From Hyphomicrobiales bacterium (GTDB lineage: Bacteria > Pseudomonadota > Alphaproteobacteria > Rhizobiales > Beijerinckiaceae): DNA of 64,000 bases. A program made the translations under genes and the position numbers. The stretch's first letter is position 1. Each line of letters starts with the position of its first letter. Location: the NCBI GenBank assembly GCA_019075865.1, contig JAGXAN010000006.1, positions 62,001 to 126,000 on the forward strand. Direction: 5' to 3'. Positions 36,271 to 46,506 of the stretch are shown here, in pieces. Under the pieces are notes generated by a model. That model saw only the letters and a program-made list of their open reading frames with translations, ran no database searches and was not told the origin of the DNA.

Positions 36271-37269
36271 TTAGACCAATTTCACCAATTGCTTGCCAAA
36301 ATTCTCGCCCTTTAGCATACCAAAGAACGCCGCTGGCGCCGCCTCCAGCCCTTGGGCGATGGTCTCGCGATATTTGATACGCCCGGCGCCAATGTGGGCG
36401 GCGAGTTCGCCAAGCGCCTGCGGCCAGATATCCAAATGCTCGGAGACAATGAACCCTTCCATTTTCACCCGCATGGTCAAAATGGGCGAAATATCAGGAA
36501 TAGCCGAAGCCGTTCCATCATAGCGCGATGCCACCAACCCGCATACCGCAATGCGCGCAAACGGATTGAGGCGACGGAATGCCAGTTGCAATGGGAGCCC
36601 GCCAACATTTTCAAACAGACCATCAATACCGCTGGGCAGCGCCCGCTTGAGGGCGTCGGCAAAATCAGGTGCACGATGATCCACGCAAGCATCATACCCC
36701 AGTTGCGAGACCGCATATTGGCATTTTGCCGGCCCGCCAGCGATGCCCACGGCCCGCGCGCCCGCAAGTCTGGCCAATTGCCCCACCACGGAACCGACAG
36801 CGCCGGTCGCCGCCGAAACCAGCACGGTCTCCCCGGCCTTGGGAGCGATAATCTTGTTCAAACCATACCAGGCGGTCACGCCCGGCATTCCCACGGGGCC
36901 CAGATAGGCCTGAATTGGCAGACCGCTGGTGCTGATTTTCTGCAAATCCTTGCCATCGCTGAGCGCGAAATTCTGCCAACCGCCCATGCCAACCACGTAA
37001 TCGCCCTTGGCAAAGCGCGGGTTGTGCGAGGCGATCACTTCGCCCACCGTGCCGCCGATCATCACATCATCCAGCTTTTGCGCCGCCGCATAGGAGCGCG
37101 AATCGTTCATTCTGCCGCGCATGTAAGGGTCCAGCGACAGATAATGGTGGCGCACCAGCACTTGCCCCTCACCCGGTTCGCCAAGCGTCACATTCTCCAG
37201 CCGGAAATTCTCCGGCCCCGCCGCGCCGGTTGGGCGGCTTGCAAGAACGATTCGCTGATTTTCCAACAT
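36271..37269 (-). CDS. NADP-dependent oxidoreductase (medium-chain, leukotriene B4 12-hydroxydehydrogenase-like)
   Basis: A 332-residue zinc-independent medium-chain reductase. It starts with the family pattern RIVLASRPTGAAGPENFRLE, has SLDPYMRGRM (about 50), GVTAWYGLNKI, and the nucleotide-binding loop VLVSAATGAVGSVVGQLARLAG (about 149-170). Related enzymes (YncB/CurA) reduce alkenals and similar enones with NADPH. ATG 37269 has TTTGGAG eight bases upstream; an in-frame codon at 37281 lacks support. It follows murI by 16 bases on the same strand. Confidence 0.93.
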   Translation of the reverse strand: MLENQRIVLASRPTGAAGPENFRLENVTLGEPGEGQVLVRHHYLSLDPYMRGRMNDSRSYAAAQKLDDVMIGGTVGEVIASHNPRFAKGDYVVGMGGWQNFALSDGKDLQKISTSGLPIQAYLGPVGMPGVTAWYGLNKIIAPKAGETVLVSAATGAVGSVVGQLARLAGARAVGIAGGPAKCQYAVSQLGYDACVDHRAPDFADALKRALPSGIDGLFENVGGLPLQLAFRRLNPFARIAVCGLVASRYDGTASAIPDISPILTMRVKMEGFIVSEHLDIWPQALGELAAHIGAGRIKYRETIAQGLEAAPAAFFGMLKGENFGKQLVKLV

Positions 37270-37285
37270 GGCCGTCTCCAAAGGT

Positions 37286-38122
37286 TTAGCCCGGCTCTTT
37301 CGCCGGATGTGGCATCCGCCATTCTAGCGCGCGCAATTGAAAATTGCGAAGCGCTAATTCCAGCGCCGCGTCCGGCTCATCCCCGCTGGTAAACAGGGCG
37401 GGCCATTCGCGGCGGCGCATGGCTTCACCCGGCGCGAACCCAAGTTCGCGAAGCACATGATCGGTGCGCCGCGCAATCGCGGGGGCTGGATCAATCCACG
37501 TCACCGGCCAGGGTGCCTGCCGCTGCAGGGCATCCATCAACAGTGGATAATGGGTGCAGGCCAAGACAATCTGGTCGGTGCGTGACCCGTCCTTTTCGAC
37601 AAAGGCCGGCGCGATTTCGGCAGCGATCTCGGCTTCATCCCACCCATCGCCGCGCAAATAGGCCTCCGCAATGGCTGCCAGCCGGGTTGACCCCACCAAT
37701 TGCACCGCGCATCCGTCGCTAAAATCGCGCACCAGCGCCGCCGTATAATCGCGCGCCACCGTTCCGGGGGTCGCCAGAACCGAAATCATGCGGCTCTGGC
37801 TGGCTTGTGCCGCCGGCTTGATTGCCGGCACCGTGCCAACGAACGGCACGTTTGGATATTGCGCGCGCAGCCCCGGCAGCACCGCCGTCGAAGCCGTGTT
37901 GCAGGCAATCACCACGGCATCGGGCGCAAATTGTGCCATCAGCACGGCCATGACCAGATCCACCCTGGCAATCAGCGCATCACGACTCAAAGCCCCGTAG
38001 GGAAACCCGGCATCGTCCGCACAATAGATGAATTCTGCATCCGGCCGCAATCGCAGCAATTGCGCAAAAACCGTCAGGCCGCCCATGCCGGAATCAAAAT
38101 TCAAAACCTTAGGTGCCCGCAT
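37286..38122 (-). CDS. murI: Glutamate racemase
   Basis: A 278-residue cofactor-independent racemase that makes D-glutamate for peptidoglycan. The paired catalytic cysteines are in VVIACNTAST (about 73) and IVLACTHYPLLMD (about 190), with the N-terminal Asp in FDSGMGGLTVF and ADDAGFPYG. ATG 38122 lies inside the end of trmJ (14-base overlap), so the genes are translationally linked. The in-frame extension upstream of this ATG is unlike the family. Confidence 0.95.
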   Translation of the reverse strand: MRAPKVLNFDSGMGGLTVFAQLLRLRPDAEFIYCADDAGFPYGALSRDALIARVDLVMAVLMAQFAPDAVVIACNTASTAVLPGLRAQYPNVPFVGTVPAIKPAAQASQSRMISVLATPGTVARDYTAALVRDFSDGCAVQLVGSTRLAAIAEAYLRGDGWDEAEIAAEIAPAFVEKDGSRTDQIVLACTHYPLLMDALQRQAPWPVTWIDPAPAIARRTDHVLRELGFAPGEAMRRREWPALFTSGDEPDAALELALRNFQLRALEWRMPHPAKEPG

Positions 38123-38933
38123 CCTCACCCTCCGCAGTTTCCGGGAGCCCCTTGCGCCTTGGCCCTTCCACCAGCCGCACGATCGCGCCGCGCAGCGTGC
38201 GCACATCCTGCTCGGTCAAGCCGATACGATGGAAGATATTGCGCATGTTGCGCCGCATCACCGGTTGCTTGCCGGGCGGGCGAAAAAATCCGGTTTTGTC
38301 GAGTTCGGTTTCCAGATAGTCGAAAAACGACAGGACATTCTCGCGCAAGGCGGGTGGCGAGCGCTCAATGGGCTGGAAAGGCGCAGCAACGCCATGGCTG
38401 GCCCGCATCCACTCATAACCTGTCAGCAGCACCGCCTGCGCCAGATTGAGCGACGCATAGGCGGGATTAACCGGAAAGGTGATAATGGCGTCGGCGAGCG
38501 TCACTTCATCGTTTTCAAGCCCCGTCCGCTCTGGCCCAAACATAATGCCATGCTTCTCGCCGGTTCGGATGCGCGCAAAACTTGCCGCCATCGCCTCTTC
38601 GGGTGCCAGAATTGGCTTGCCCTGGCCACGCTCGCGCGCCGTGGTGGCAAAGACATAATGCAAATCGCCGATCGCCGATCGCACATCCTCATGCAGCGTC
38701 GCGCGCTCCAGAATATAGGACGCGCCAGACGCCGCCGCATAAGCCCCCTTGCGCAAACCGCGTGCCTGCGGCCAGCCCTCGCGCGGCGCGACCAGACGCA
38801 AGTCCGAAAGCCCGAAATTCGCCATGGCGCGCGCGCACATGCCAATATTGACCGCCAATTGCGGCCGCACCAGCACGACCACCGGGCCGCCTTCCAGTTT
38901 TGGTTTGGTGTGGTCCGTCCCCGAGCCAACCAT
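38109..38933 (-). CDS. trmJ: tRNA (cytidine/uridine-2'-O-)-methyltransferase TrmJ-like
   Basis: A 274-residue SPOUT methyltransferase expected to 2'-O-methylate position 32 of tRNAs. Motifs are VVVLVRPQLAVNIGMCARAMANFG (about 18-41, parts quoted), IMFGPERTGLENDEV (about 130-144) and PVNPAYASLNLAQAVLL, which form the deep trefoil knot that binds SAM. It overlaps murI by 14 bases and leads the trmJ-murI-oxidoreductase run. Confidence 0.93.
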   Translation of the reverse strand: MVGSGTDHTKPKLEGGPVVVLVRPQLAVNIGMCARAMANFGLSDLRLVAPREGWPQARGLRKGAYAAASGASYILERATLHEDVRSAIGDLHYVFATTARERGQGKPILAPEEAMAASFARIRTGEKHGIMFGPERTGLENDEVTLADAIITFPVNPAYASLNLAQAVLLTGYEWMRASHGVAAPFQPIERSPPALRENVLSFFDYLETELDKTGFFRPPGKQPVMRRNMRNIFHRIGLTEQDVRTLRGAIVRLVEGPRRKGLPETAEGEDAGT

Positions 38934-39240
38934 TATCGTGCGGCCTTGATCGGATACGCAATTTCACATGCAGATTTTTGCAATGGCTTTCCTAAATATC
39001 GGCTGATTGCGCGCATTTTGCTGAATAAACGTGCCCGTCCATTGTGCTTCAACGGTAAAACTGCACGCCAACCCGCAGAAATATGGCGACGCAAGACGCA
39101 CCGATGTTTTATATGCAACCTTACCCAACATGCAATCCTCCGCTTTGTTCGCAGAGCGGCAATCAGCCAAAAGCCGTGCTTCACCAAGGCATAACTGAAT
39201 GCTATAGCCGCTGTTATAGCCAATCATGAGGAAAGATCCG
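38934..39240. other. Divergent intergenic region between trmJ and icd
   Basis: About 307 bases without a convincing gene. Short open frames are present on the minus strand but have no ribosome-binding site and no recognisable protein pattern. The region presumably holds the promoters of trmJ and icd. The icd ribosome-binding site GAGGAAAG lies at its right end; no clear operator was found. Confidence 0.6.
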
Positions 39241-40455
39241 ATGCAGAAAATCAAAGTTGCCAACCCTGTAGTCGAACTCGACGGCGACGAGATGACTCGC
39301 ATCATCTGGCATTACATTCGCGAAAAACTCATCCATCCCTACCTCGATATCGATTTGAAATATTACGATCTTTCGGTCGAGCACCGCGATGAGACCAACG
39401 ACAAGGTCACGGTGGAAAGCGCCGAGGCGATCAAAAAATACGGCGTTGGCGTGAAATGCGCGACAATTACCCCCGACGAAGCGCGGGTAAAGGAATTTAA
39501 CCTCAAGGAAATGTGGAAATCGCCCAACGGCACGATTCGCAACATCCTCGGCGGCGTGATTTTCCGCGAACCCATCATCTGCCAGAACGTGCCAAGGCTC
39601 GTGCCCGGCTGGACCCAGCCGATCATCGTTGGCCGCCATGCCTACGGCGATCAATATCGCGCCACGGACTTCAGGGTGCCCGGCAAGGGCCGCCTGACCA
39701 TCAAGTTTGAGGGCGACGACGGCACGGTGATCGAGCGCGAAGTATTCAAGTTCCCGAGCGCCGGCATTTCACTGTCCATGTACAATCTCGATGATTCGAT
39801 TCGCGATTTTGCCCGCGCTTCGCTCAATTACGGTCTGGCCCGCAAATATCCGGTCTATCTGTCGACCAAAAACACGATTTTGAAGGCCTATGACGGCCGC
39901 TTCAAGGACATTTTCGAAGAAATCTACGAGGCGGAATTCAAGGGCAAATATCAGGCTCTGGGAATCACCTACGAGCATCGGCTGATCGACGATATGGTCG
40001 CCTCGGCGCTCAAATGGTCGGGTGGTTATATCTGGGCCTGCAAGAACTATGACGGCGACGTTCAGTCCGATACCGTGGCCCAGGGCTATGGTTCGCTCGG
40101 CCTGATGACCTCGGTTTTGGTCACCCCCGATGGCCAGACCGTTGAGGCGGAAGCCGCCCATGGCACAGTTACCCGCCACTACCGCGAGCATCAGAAAGGC
40201 AAGGAGACCTCGACCAATTCGATTGCCTCGATCTTTGCCTGGACCCGCGGCCTCGAGCATCGCGCCAAACTCGACAACAATGCCGAGCTCGGCAAATTCG
40301 CCAAGACCCTTGAGCGCGTTTGCGTCGAAACCGTGGAATCGGGCTTTATGACCAAAGATCTGGCATTGCTGGTCGGCCCCGATCAGAAATGGCTGTCCAC
40401 CACCGGCTTCCTCGATAAAATCGACGCCAACCTGCGTCTGGCGATGGGCGGCTAA
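39241..40455 (+). CDS. icd: NADP-dependent isocitrate dehydrogenase
   Basis: A 404-residue homodimeric-type isocitrate dehydrogenase, the enzyme that makes 2-oxoglutarate and NADPH in the citric acid cycle. Family motifs are [17 protein letters not shown] at the N-terminus, [20 protein letters not shown] (substrate binding, about 93-112), [28 protein letters not shown]-type metal-binding region near 250 (parts quoted) and [14 protein letters not shown] (cofactor). ATG 39241 follows GAGGAAAGATCCG. This eukaryote-like form is common in Hyphomicrobiales. A hairpin terminator follows. Confidence 0.97.
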   Translation: MQKIKVANPVVELDGDEMTRIIWHYIREKLIHPYLDIDLKYYDLSVEHRDETNDKVTVESAEAIKKYGVGVKCATITPDEARVKEFNLKEMWKSPNGTIRNILGGVIFREPIICQNVPRLVPGWTQPIIVGRHAYGDQYRATDFRVPGKGRLTIKFEGDDGTVIEREVFKFPSAGISLSMYNLDDSIRDFARASLNYGLARKYPVYLSTKNTILKAYDGRFKDIFEEIYEAEFKGKYQALGITYEHRLIDDMVASALKWSGGYIWACKNYDGDVQSDTVAQGYGSLGLMTSVLVTPDGQTVEAEAAHGTVTRHYREHQKGKETSTNSIASIFAWTRGLEHRAKLDNNAELGKFAKTLERVCVETVESGFMTKDLALLVGPDQKWLSTTGFLDKIDANLRLAMGG

Positions 40456-40486
40456 GCCCATTCGCAACCAGAAGCGACGACCTTTC

Positions 40487-40522
40487 CTGGCGGGAACCGA
40501 ACGGTTTCCGCCAGATCTGTTT
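40487..40522 (+). terminator. Hairpin terminator after icd
   Basis: CTGGCGGGAACCG (40487-40499) pairs with CGGTTTCCGCCAG (40502-40514) with one wobble, followed by ATCTGTTT. It sits 32 bases after the icd stop. Confidence 0.75.
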
Positions 40523-40641
40523 GGCATCCAACCAATTATCCCCCGTCGCGCGGAAAACTCACCTTTTTCCCTAACGGTAGTTGTTGTTTGTGATGCGATG
40601 AACGGCTATAAGGCGGCCTAAGTGGTAAGGGAGAGGCTGCA

Positions 40642-41064
40642 ATGGGAAGTCCGGATCAAGCAGAAAACGTCTATCAGCCTTCTGACGACGAACCCTTTAT
40701 GAACGAGCGGCAGCTCGAGTATTTTCGCCGCAAGCTGATTACCTGGCGCGACGAAATCTCTAGGGAAAGTCGCGAAACGCTTGCTGTTTTGCAAAACGAG
40801 AGTGAAAGCCATCCCGATATCGCGGATCGTGCTTCTTCCGAATCGGACCGCGCCGTTGAACTTCGTGCCCGCGACCGTCAGCGCAAGCTGATTTCCAAGA
40901 TCAACGCTGCCCTCGCGCGTATCGACGAAGGCACATACGGCTATTGCGAAGTCACCGGCGACCCCATTGGCATCAAACGTCTCGACGCCCGCCCGATTGC
41001 GACCCTGTCGCTGGAAGCACAAGAAAGCCACGAGCGCCGCGAGCGCGTCTATCGCGACGAATAA
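40642..41064 (+). CDS. dksA: RNA polymerase-binding protein DksA, cysteine-poor form
   Basis: A 140-residue DksA that modulates RNA polymerase together with ppGpp by inserting a coiled coil into the secondary channel. The coiled-coil tip keeps the key DxxDxA motif (DIADRA, about 58-63). The C-terminal finger reads YGYCEVTGDPIGIKRLDARPI and then ATLSL, so only one of the four classical zinc-ligand cysteines remains. ATG 40642 follows GGGAGAGG. This finger form is known in Hyphomicrobiales DksA. Confidence 0.95.
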   Translation: MGSPDQAENVYQPSDDEPFMNERQLEYFRRKLITWRDEISRESRETLAVLQNESESHPDIADRASSESDRAVELRARDRQRKLISKINAALARIDEGTYGYCEVTGDPIGIKRLDARPIATLSLEAQESHERRERVYRDE

Positions 41065-41147
41065 AAAGCCAACCGGTCACTGAAATCAGGCAGAAAAGGC
41101 CGCGCCGCAGGACGGGGCCTGCAGCACTGGCTTGTCCCGGCGCATTC

Positions 41148-42230
41148 TCATTTGTCCGAGATGGGGCGTCCCAGCAGACGCGCCATTTCAGCTTCCAGCG
41201 AATCAAGCGGCGCAGGCTCGCTTGCAGCGGGTTTTGGCGCAGCCGGAACGATGGCGGGTGGAGTTGGCGGCATCGGCGGCGCAAGCTCCGGCACTTTTGG
41301 CTCAACCGGCGCTGATATAGCAACCGTCTCAGGTGCCGTTTCTGGCGCGGCAGGCGCTGGCTCAACCGCAGGTTTTGCCGGTTGCAGCGGCCGCAAATTG
41401 GTTCGTGCCAGCGGCTGGAAGCGCATACCGCTTGGTTTGGCGGGTTCTATTACCGGCGGCAAGGGAGCGGAGGGGCGGCGTGCCGGCGCGGCACCAAATT
41501 CCGGGCGAGCCGGTGGCGGAGCCGCCGAACTTTCATTCGCAGGTACCACCCCGCCCAGCGCCTCCATCAGCGCATTGGACAAACCGTCATTCTGGGCGAC
41601 CGTCGCCACCTCGTGCGCTGGCACTGGCGCGGCAGGCAGTTTGGGCGCCAGCGAAGGCGCGGCGACAGGTGCGGGTATCGGCGCAGGAACCGGCGCGGCT
41701 GCAGGGGGCGGCGCAGCATTGGGGGCTGCCATCGGCACCGGCGGCGGGCTAAAGGGCAGCGGAATTGCCTCACGCAGCGATTGCAAGGTGGGCACGCGGC
41801 TCTGCACGCGATTATTGGACACTTCCGGTTCGCGCACCGGTTGCGGCACCATGGCCGCGACCGGCATCACCGGTGCCTTGGTTTCTTGGCCTGTCGCGGC
41901 TGGCATTTCCTTGTCGTTACGCTGGCGGCTTTCCACGCGCACGATCTGCGATTCAACCAGAACATCATTCGGGCCACCTATCAGGATCAGGTGCTCGACA
42001 TTGTCGCGGCGCACCAGAACCAATTGCCGTTCATTGTCGATATCAAAGGCATCCACAACCCCGAGCCGTTGGCCACGAGTGCGGGTTGAACCGGGGACAC
42101 GCACGCCGCGCCGCACGAAGCTGCGCCAAATCCAAAGCGCCAAAATGACGAGAACCGCAATAACTGCGACCACAGTGGTAACCGAAAACAAGCGACCGTC
42201 GCTCATGAATGAAGATAGGGAACTTTGCAT
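41148..42230 (-). CDS. FliO-like membrane protein with Pro/Ala-rich tail
   Basis: A 360-residue protein from ATG 42230 (GGAAG eight bases upstream); the frame is open to 42380 but the earlier codons lack family-like sequence. One membrane segment (LFSVTTVVAVIAVLVILALWIW, about 14-35, parts quoted) is followed by a small beta domain, LGVVDAFDIDNERQLVLVRR and EHLILIGGPNDVLVE, that resembles the cytoplasmic part of FliO. The remaining 230 residues are Pro/Ala-rich and probably disordered. No flagellar gene is nearby, so a flagellar role is doubtful. Confidence 0.78.
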   Translation of the reverse strand: MQSSLSSFMSDGRLFSVTTVVAVIAVLVILALWIWRSFVRRGVRVPGSTRTRGQRLGVVDAFDIDNERQLVLVRRDNVEHLILIGGPNDVLVESQIVRVESRQRNDKEMPAATGQETKAPVMPVAAMVPQPVREPEVSNNRVQSRVPTLQSLREAIPLPFSPPPVPMAAPNAAPPPAAAPVPAPIPAPVAAPSLAPKLPAAPVPAHEVATVAQNDGLSNALMEALGGVVPANESSAAPPPARPEFGAAPARRPSAPLPPVIEPAKPSGMRFQPLARTNLRPLQPAKPAVEPAPAAPETAPETVAISAPVEPKVPELAPPMPPTPPAIVPAAPKPAASEPAPLDSLEAEMARLLGRPISDK

Positions 42231-42509
42231 TCTTGTTTCTTCCAAACTAGCATTGTCGGCCTTCATACCACATAATCGGACGCCAGTGCAGCAAGGGGTA
42301 AACAAATGGTTAACACTGCGGAAAATCCGAAATAACCGATGCGCCGAAGCGACTTTGGCGTTATAGGCTGAAGGCTGCATTTTAAGGGCCGGGCCATTGT
42401 CAGCCGGCTATTTCATTTGTCATGACAGGGTCGGCCGACATCACCCAATTTTCGGGTAATTGGCGGGCAACGAGAGCCAACTTTATATAAACATTTTGCA
42501 GAGGTGCAC

Positions 42510-45116
42510 GTGGATCAGAAGGTCGCCCATCCCGAAATCACGAACGCCAAATCCCAATCAAGCGACTTGGCCACGGAAACTGACAGGAGCAGCCCGAAAT
42601 CCTTGCGCCGTGTCGAGCGCGGCGGCTCCATGTGGCTCGTGCTCGTGCTGTCGCTGCTCCTGATCGGCACCATCACCGCAGCCGTCGTGCTGCCCCATGC
42701 GCAATCTATTGCATTCATAGATATATTTCTGCTGTTTCTTGCCTTCGTTGGCTTCATCAGCCTGTTTTTCTATGCCGTCGGCGTGCTGCAACTGGCCGGG
42801 CAGAGCGTGCGCTTTGACTATACCCGGCAGATTGCCGACCGCTTTGTCGAAGGACTTCTGGTCACCAAGGGTGATTCGACCATCGCCTATGCCAATGAGA
42901 CCTACATGCGCTGGTCGGGCGCGCACAGCCTTGCCGACATCCGCACTGTCGAGCGGCTTTTTTCAAGCACGCCGGAAACGTCGGAGGCGATTTATCGTCT
43001 GGCCCAGGCGGCGCGCGAGGGCAAAATTGCCAGCGAGGAAGTGCGCCTGACCCCTGCCCTTTCAAATGCTGCGCGAATCGGTTGGTATCGCATCCGCGTT
43101 GCGCCGCTGGACCCCGCCAGCCCCGCCAGTTCCAAAAAAGCTTCCACCCTCTGGAGCGTCGCCGACATCACCCGCGAGCGCGAGCATCACGAGCGCGTAT
43201 TTCAGGAATTGCAGCACGCCATTGATTTTCTGGATCATGCCCCGGCTGGTTTCTTCTCCGCCGACGCCGACAAAGGCGTCAATTACATGAACGCGACGCT
43301 CGCGCAGTGGCTGGACTATGATTTGGCGCAGGTTGGCTCGGGCGGATTGCGGCTGTCCGATCTCATCGCCGGCAATGGCAGCGCATTGCTCGCCTCACTT
43401 ACCGGCAATGCCGGCGAGGAGAAAACCGAGAGCTTTGACGTGGATCTGAAACGCCGCAACGGCCAAAACCTGCCGGTTCGGCTGATGCACAACATAACCT
43501 TTGACGCCTCGCGCCACGCTGGCAGTTCGCGCACGCTGGTGCTCAACCGCGCTTCGGGCGAAGACAAGGGCGAGGATTTGCGCGCGGCGCAGGTGCGCTT
43601 TGCCCGCTTCTTCAATTCCACCCCCATGGCGATTGCCGCCCTTGGCAAGCAAGGTGAAATCATCCGTTCGAATTCAGCTTTCGCCAAATTATTGCCAGCC
43701 GCCCTCGATACAGGCTTGGGCGGCGGCATTCGCAGCATTTACGCTACATTGCCGCAAGCCGAGCAGCCCAAATTCACCCATGCCCTGTCCGAGGCATTGG
43801 CCGACAAGGGTGACATTCTGCCCCTTGATGTGACCTTGACCGGTGAAGGCAATCGCTCCGCCAGACTGTTTCTCTCCCCCGCAGAGGACAATGATGGCGC
43901 AGCCGCCATTCTTTTCGCGCTGGACACCACCGAGCAGCGCACTTTGCAGGAAAGCTTCGCCCAAAGCCAGAAAATGCAGGCCATCGGCCAGTTGGCCGGC
44001 GGCGTCGCCCATGATTTCAACAATGTGCTCACCGCCATCATTGGTTTTTCGGATCTGTTGCTGGCGCAGCACCGCCCGACGGACCCCTCCTTCCAGGACA
44101 TTATGCAGATCAAGCAGAATGCCAACCGCGCAGCCGGGCTGGTGCGCCAGTTACTGGCATTCTCGCGTCGCCAGACCCTGCGCCCCGAGGTCTTGCAACT
44201 GGGTGATCTCCTGTCCGATTTGCGGGTGATGCTGGCGCGCATGGTGGGTGAAAAGATTGAATTGCAGTTCAATCAGGGCCGCGACCTCTGGCTGGTGCGC
44301 GCCGATCACAACCAGTTCGAGCAAGTGATCATCAATCTCGTGGTCAATGCCCGCGATGCCATGGCCGGGCATGGCCGCATCACGCTGCGCACCCGCAATG
44401 TGCCGGCCTCCGAATGCGCCAGCTTTGGCGAAAAGTCGCTGATTGCCGCCGATTATGTCGCCATTGAAATTGAAGACAATGGCCACGGCATACCCGCCGA
44501 TGTGCGCGAGAAGATTTTCGAGCCTTTCTTCACCACCAAGGAAGTGGGCAAGGGCACCGGCCTCGGCCTTTCCATGGTTTATGGCATCATCAAGCAAACC
44601 GGCGGCTACGTATTCTGCGTCAGCGAACCCGGCCAGGGGGCGCTGTTTCGCCTGCTGTTGCCGCGCCACATCCCGCTCGCCAACGAGGTAGAGGTCAAGA
44701 AGGAAGCGCCCGCCAAGGCCACCGCCGCCGCTGATCTCACCGGCCATGGCACCGTGCTGCTGGTGGAGGATGAGGAGGCCGTGCGCGCCTTTGGGGCCCG
44801 CGCCCTGAAAACCCGCGGCTATACCGTGATTGAAGCCGAATCAGGCGCCGACGCGCTCGAAGTGGTCGCCCAGACCCGCGAGAAGATTGACCTGATCGTT
44901 TCCGACGTGGTCATGCCGGAAATGGACGGGCCCACCATGCTCGGCGAATTGCGCAAACGCGGCATCACCGCCAAGGTGATATTCGTCTCCGGTTACGCCG
45001 AAGATGCCTTTGCCAAAAACCTCCCCGAAGGCGAAGCTTTCGGCTTTCTGCCCAAGCCTTTCTCCTTGAAACAATTGGTGGAAACCGTCAAACACCACAT
45101 CCAGTCGCAAGACTGA
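42510..45116 (+). CDS. cckA: Hybrid histidine kinase CckA
   Basis: An 868-residue inner-membrane hybrid kinase/phosphatase that sits atop the CckA-ChpT-CtrA phosphorelay controlling the alphaproteobacterial cell cycle. Two membrane segments (about 40-62 and 70-92) are followed by PAS-like domains (about 105-480). The H box is [17 protein letters not shown], the ATPase N and G boxes are [21 protein letters not shown] and [14 protein letters not shown], and a C-terminal receiver has [12 protein letters not shown] and [14 protein letters not shown]. The start is GTG 42510, five bases after GAGG; GTG 42504 is an alternative. Confidence 0.96.
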   Translation: MDQKVAHPEITNAKSQSSDLATETDRSSPKSLRRVERGGSMWLVLVLSLLLIGTITAAVVLPHAQSIAFIDIFLLFLAFVGFISLFFYAVGVLQLAGQSVRFDYTRQIADRFVEGLLVTKGDSTIAYANETYMRWSGAHSLADIRTVERLFSSTPETSEAIYRLAQAAREGKIASEEVRLTPALSNAARIGWYRIRVAPLDPASPASSKKASTLWSVADITREREHHERVFQELQHAIDFLDHAPAGFFSADADKGVNYMNATLAQWLDYDLAQVGSGGLRLSDLIAGNGSALLASLTGNAGEEKTESFDVDLKRRNGQNLPVRLMHNITFDASRHAGSSRTLVLNRASGEDKGEDLRAAQVRFARFFNSTPMAIAALGKQGEIIRSNSAFAKLLPAALDTGLGGGIRSIYATLPQAEQPKFTHALSEALADKGDILPLDVTLTGEGNRSARLFLSPAEDNDGAAAILFALDTTEQRTLQESFAQSQKMQAIGQLAGGVAHDFNNVLTAIIGFSDLLLAQHRPTDPSFQDIMQIKQNANRAAGLVRQLLAFSRRQTLRPEVLQLGDLLSDLRVMLARMVGEKIELQFNQGRDLWLVRADHNQFEQVIINLVVNARDAMAGHGRITLRTRNVPASECASFGEKSLIAADYVAIEIEDNGHGIPADVREKIFEPFFTTKEVGKGTGLGLSMVYGIIKQTGGYVFCVSEPGQGALFRLLLPRHIPLANEVEVKKEAPAKATAAADLTGHGTVLLVEDEEAVRAFGARALKTRGYTVIEAESGADALEVVAQTREKIDLIVSDVVMPEMDGPTMLGELRKRGITAKVIFVSGYAEDAFAKNLPEGEAFGFLPKPFSLKQLVETVKHHIQSQD

Positions 45117-45202
45117 GAAAGCGCGGCGGCCCGCGCCGGGCGACGCAGCCGGCCCGCTGGTATCCGGCCCAAAATCAAGCCCGCCCGAGCGTCCCGGCAC
45201 GT

Positions 45203-45217
45203 GAACAAAAAAAGAAC
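45203..45217. promoter_or_regulatory. LexA (SOS) box upstream of recA
   Basis: GAAC-AAAAAAA-GAAC (45203-45217) is the reverse complement form of the alphaproteobacterial LexA box GTTC-N7-GTTC. It lies 77 bases upstream of the recA start, a normal promoter-proximal position. Confidence 0.88.
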
Positions 45218-45293
45218 TTGCGCATGAGAACAAAACTGATACATTGAACGAAGTTGCAGTTGCCGCTGCTCTCGTGCAAAAGGAAGATCTGTT

Positions 45294-46376
45294 ATGAGCC
45301 AACCCAATCTCCGCCTCGTTGAAGGAAGTTCCGTGGACAAGACCAAAGCCCTCGACGCCGCCCTCTCCCAGATCGAACGTGCCTTTGGCAAAGGCTCCAT
45401 CATGCGCCTCGGCAAGAACCAGAAGGCGGTGGATATTGAGACCGTGCCAACCGGTTCGCTTGGACTGGATATCGCATTGGGAGTCGGCGGACTGCCGCGC
45501 GGCCGCGTCATTGAGATTTATGGCCCTGAATCTTCAGGCAAGACCACGCTCACCTTGCACGTGATCGCAGAAGCGCAGAAGCGCGGCGGCATTTGCGCTT
45601 TCGTCGACGCCGAACATGCCCTCGACCCGATCTATGCCCGCAAACTGGGTGTCAATCTTGAGGACCTGCTGATTTCCCAACCCGACACCGGCGAACAGGC
45701 CCTGGAAATCACCGACACCCTGGTGCGCTCGGGCGCTGTCGATGTATTGGTGATTGATTCGGTGGCTGCGCTCACCCCGCGCGCCGAAATCGAAGGCGAA
45801 ATGGGCGAAGTCCAGCCGGGTTTGCAGGCCCGCCTGATGAGCCAGGCGCTGCGCAAACTCACCGGCTCCATTTCACGCTCCAATACCATGGTCATTTTCA
45901 TCAACCAGATTCGCATGAAAATTGGCGTCATGTATGGCTCCCCCGAGACCACCACCGGTGGCAATGCGCTTAAATTCTACGCTTCCGTGCGTCTCGACAT
46001 CCGTCGTATCGGCGCGATCAAGGACCGGGAAGAAGTGGTCGGCAACCAGACCCGTGTCAAGGTCGTCAAGAACAAGGTGGCACCACCCTTCAAGCAGGTA
46101 GAGTTTGACATCATGTACGGCGAAGGCATTTCCAAAAACGGCGAATTGGTCGATCTGGGTGTCAAGGCCGGCGTGGTGGAGAAGTCCGGGGCCTGGTTTT
46201 CGTTCGATTCGACCCGCCTCGGTCAGGGCCGCGAAAACGCCAAACTGTTCTTGAAGAACAATCCCGAAATCGCCGACCGGATCGAAAAAGCCATCCGTGA
46301 AAACTCCGGCCTGATCGCCGAGCGTATCCTCGAAAACGCCTCCCCGGAAGCCGATGACGGTGATGGTCCAGAATGA
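45294..46376 (+). CDS. recA: Recombinase RecA
   Basis: A 360-residue DNA strand-exchange protein and SOS coprotease. Walker A is [19 protein letters not shown] (about 77-95), Walker B is [20 protein letters not shown] (about 150-169), and loop regions MRKLTG-like [23 protein letters not shown] and [17 protein letters not shown] are complete. ATG 45294 follows AGGAAGATCTGTT. A LexA box upstream predicts DNA-damage induction. It is a single-gene unit followed by alaS after 130 bases. Confidence 0.98.
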   Translation: MSQPNLRLVEGSSVDKTKALDAALSQIERAFGKGSIMRLGKNQKAVDIETVPTGSLGLDIALGVGGLPRGRVIEIYGPESSGKTTLTLHVIAEAQKRGGICAFVDAEHALDPIYARKLGVNLEDLLISQPDTGEQALEITDTLVRSGAVDVLVIDSVAALTPRAEIEGEMGEVQPGLQARLMSQALRKLTGSISRSNTMVIFINQIRMKIGVMYGSPETTTGGNALKFYASVRLDIRRIGAIKDREEVVGNQTRVKVVKNKVAPPFKQVEFDIMYGEGISKNGELVDLGVKAGVVEKSGAWFSFDSTRLGQGRENAKLFLKNNPEIADRIEKAIRENSGLIAERILENASPEADDGDGPE

Positions 46377-46506
46377 GCGCGCAAAGCCTCGACAGATCAA
46401 GCGTATCTGGTTAGAAGATTAGGATATTTTTCCATATTGCAGCGATCTCTGCGGTATGGTCAAAAAGGTAACAGCCTATATCTACCAGATGCGAGTTCTT
46501 CGAAAA

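Noticed and set aside
41152-42366. Plus-strand Gly/Ala-rich open frame of about 400 codons
   Set aside because: It mirrors the Pro/Ala-rich FliO-like gene on the minus strand; the Gly/Ala/Ser richness is the complement of that bias.
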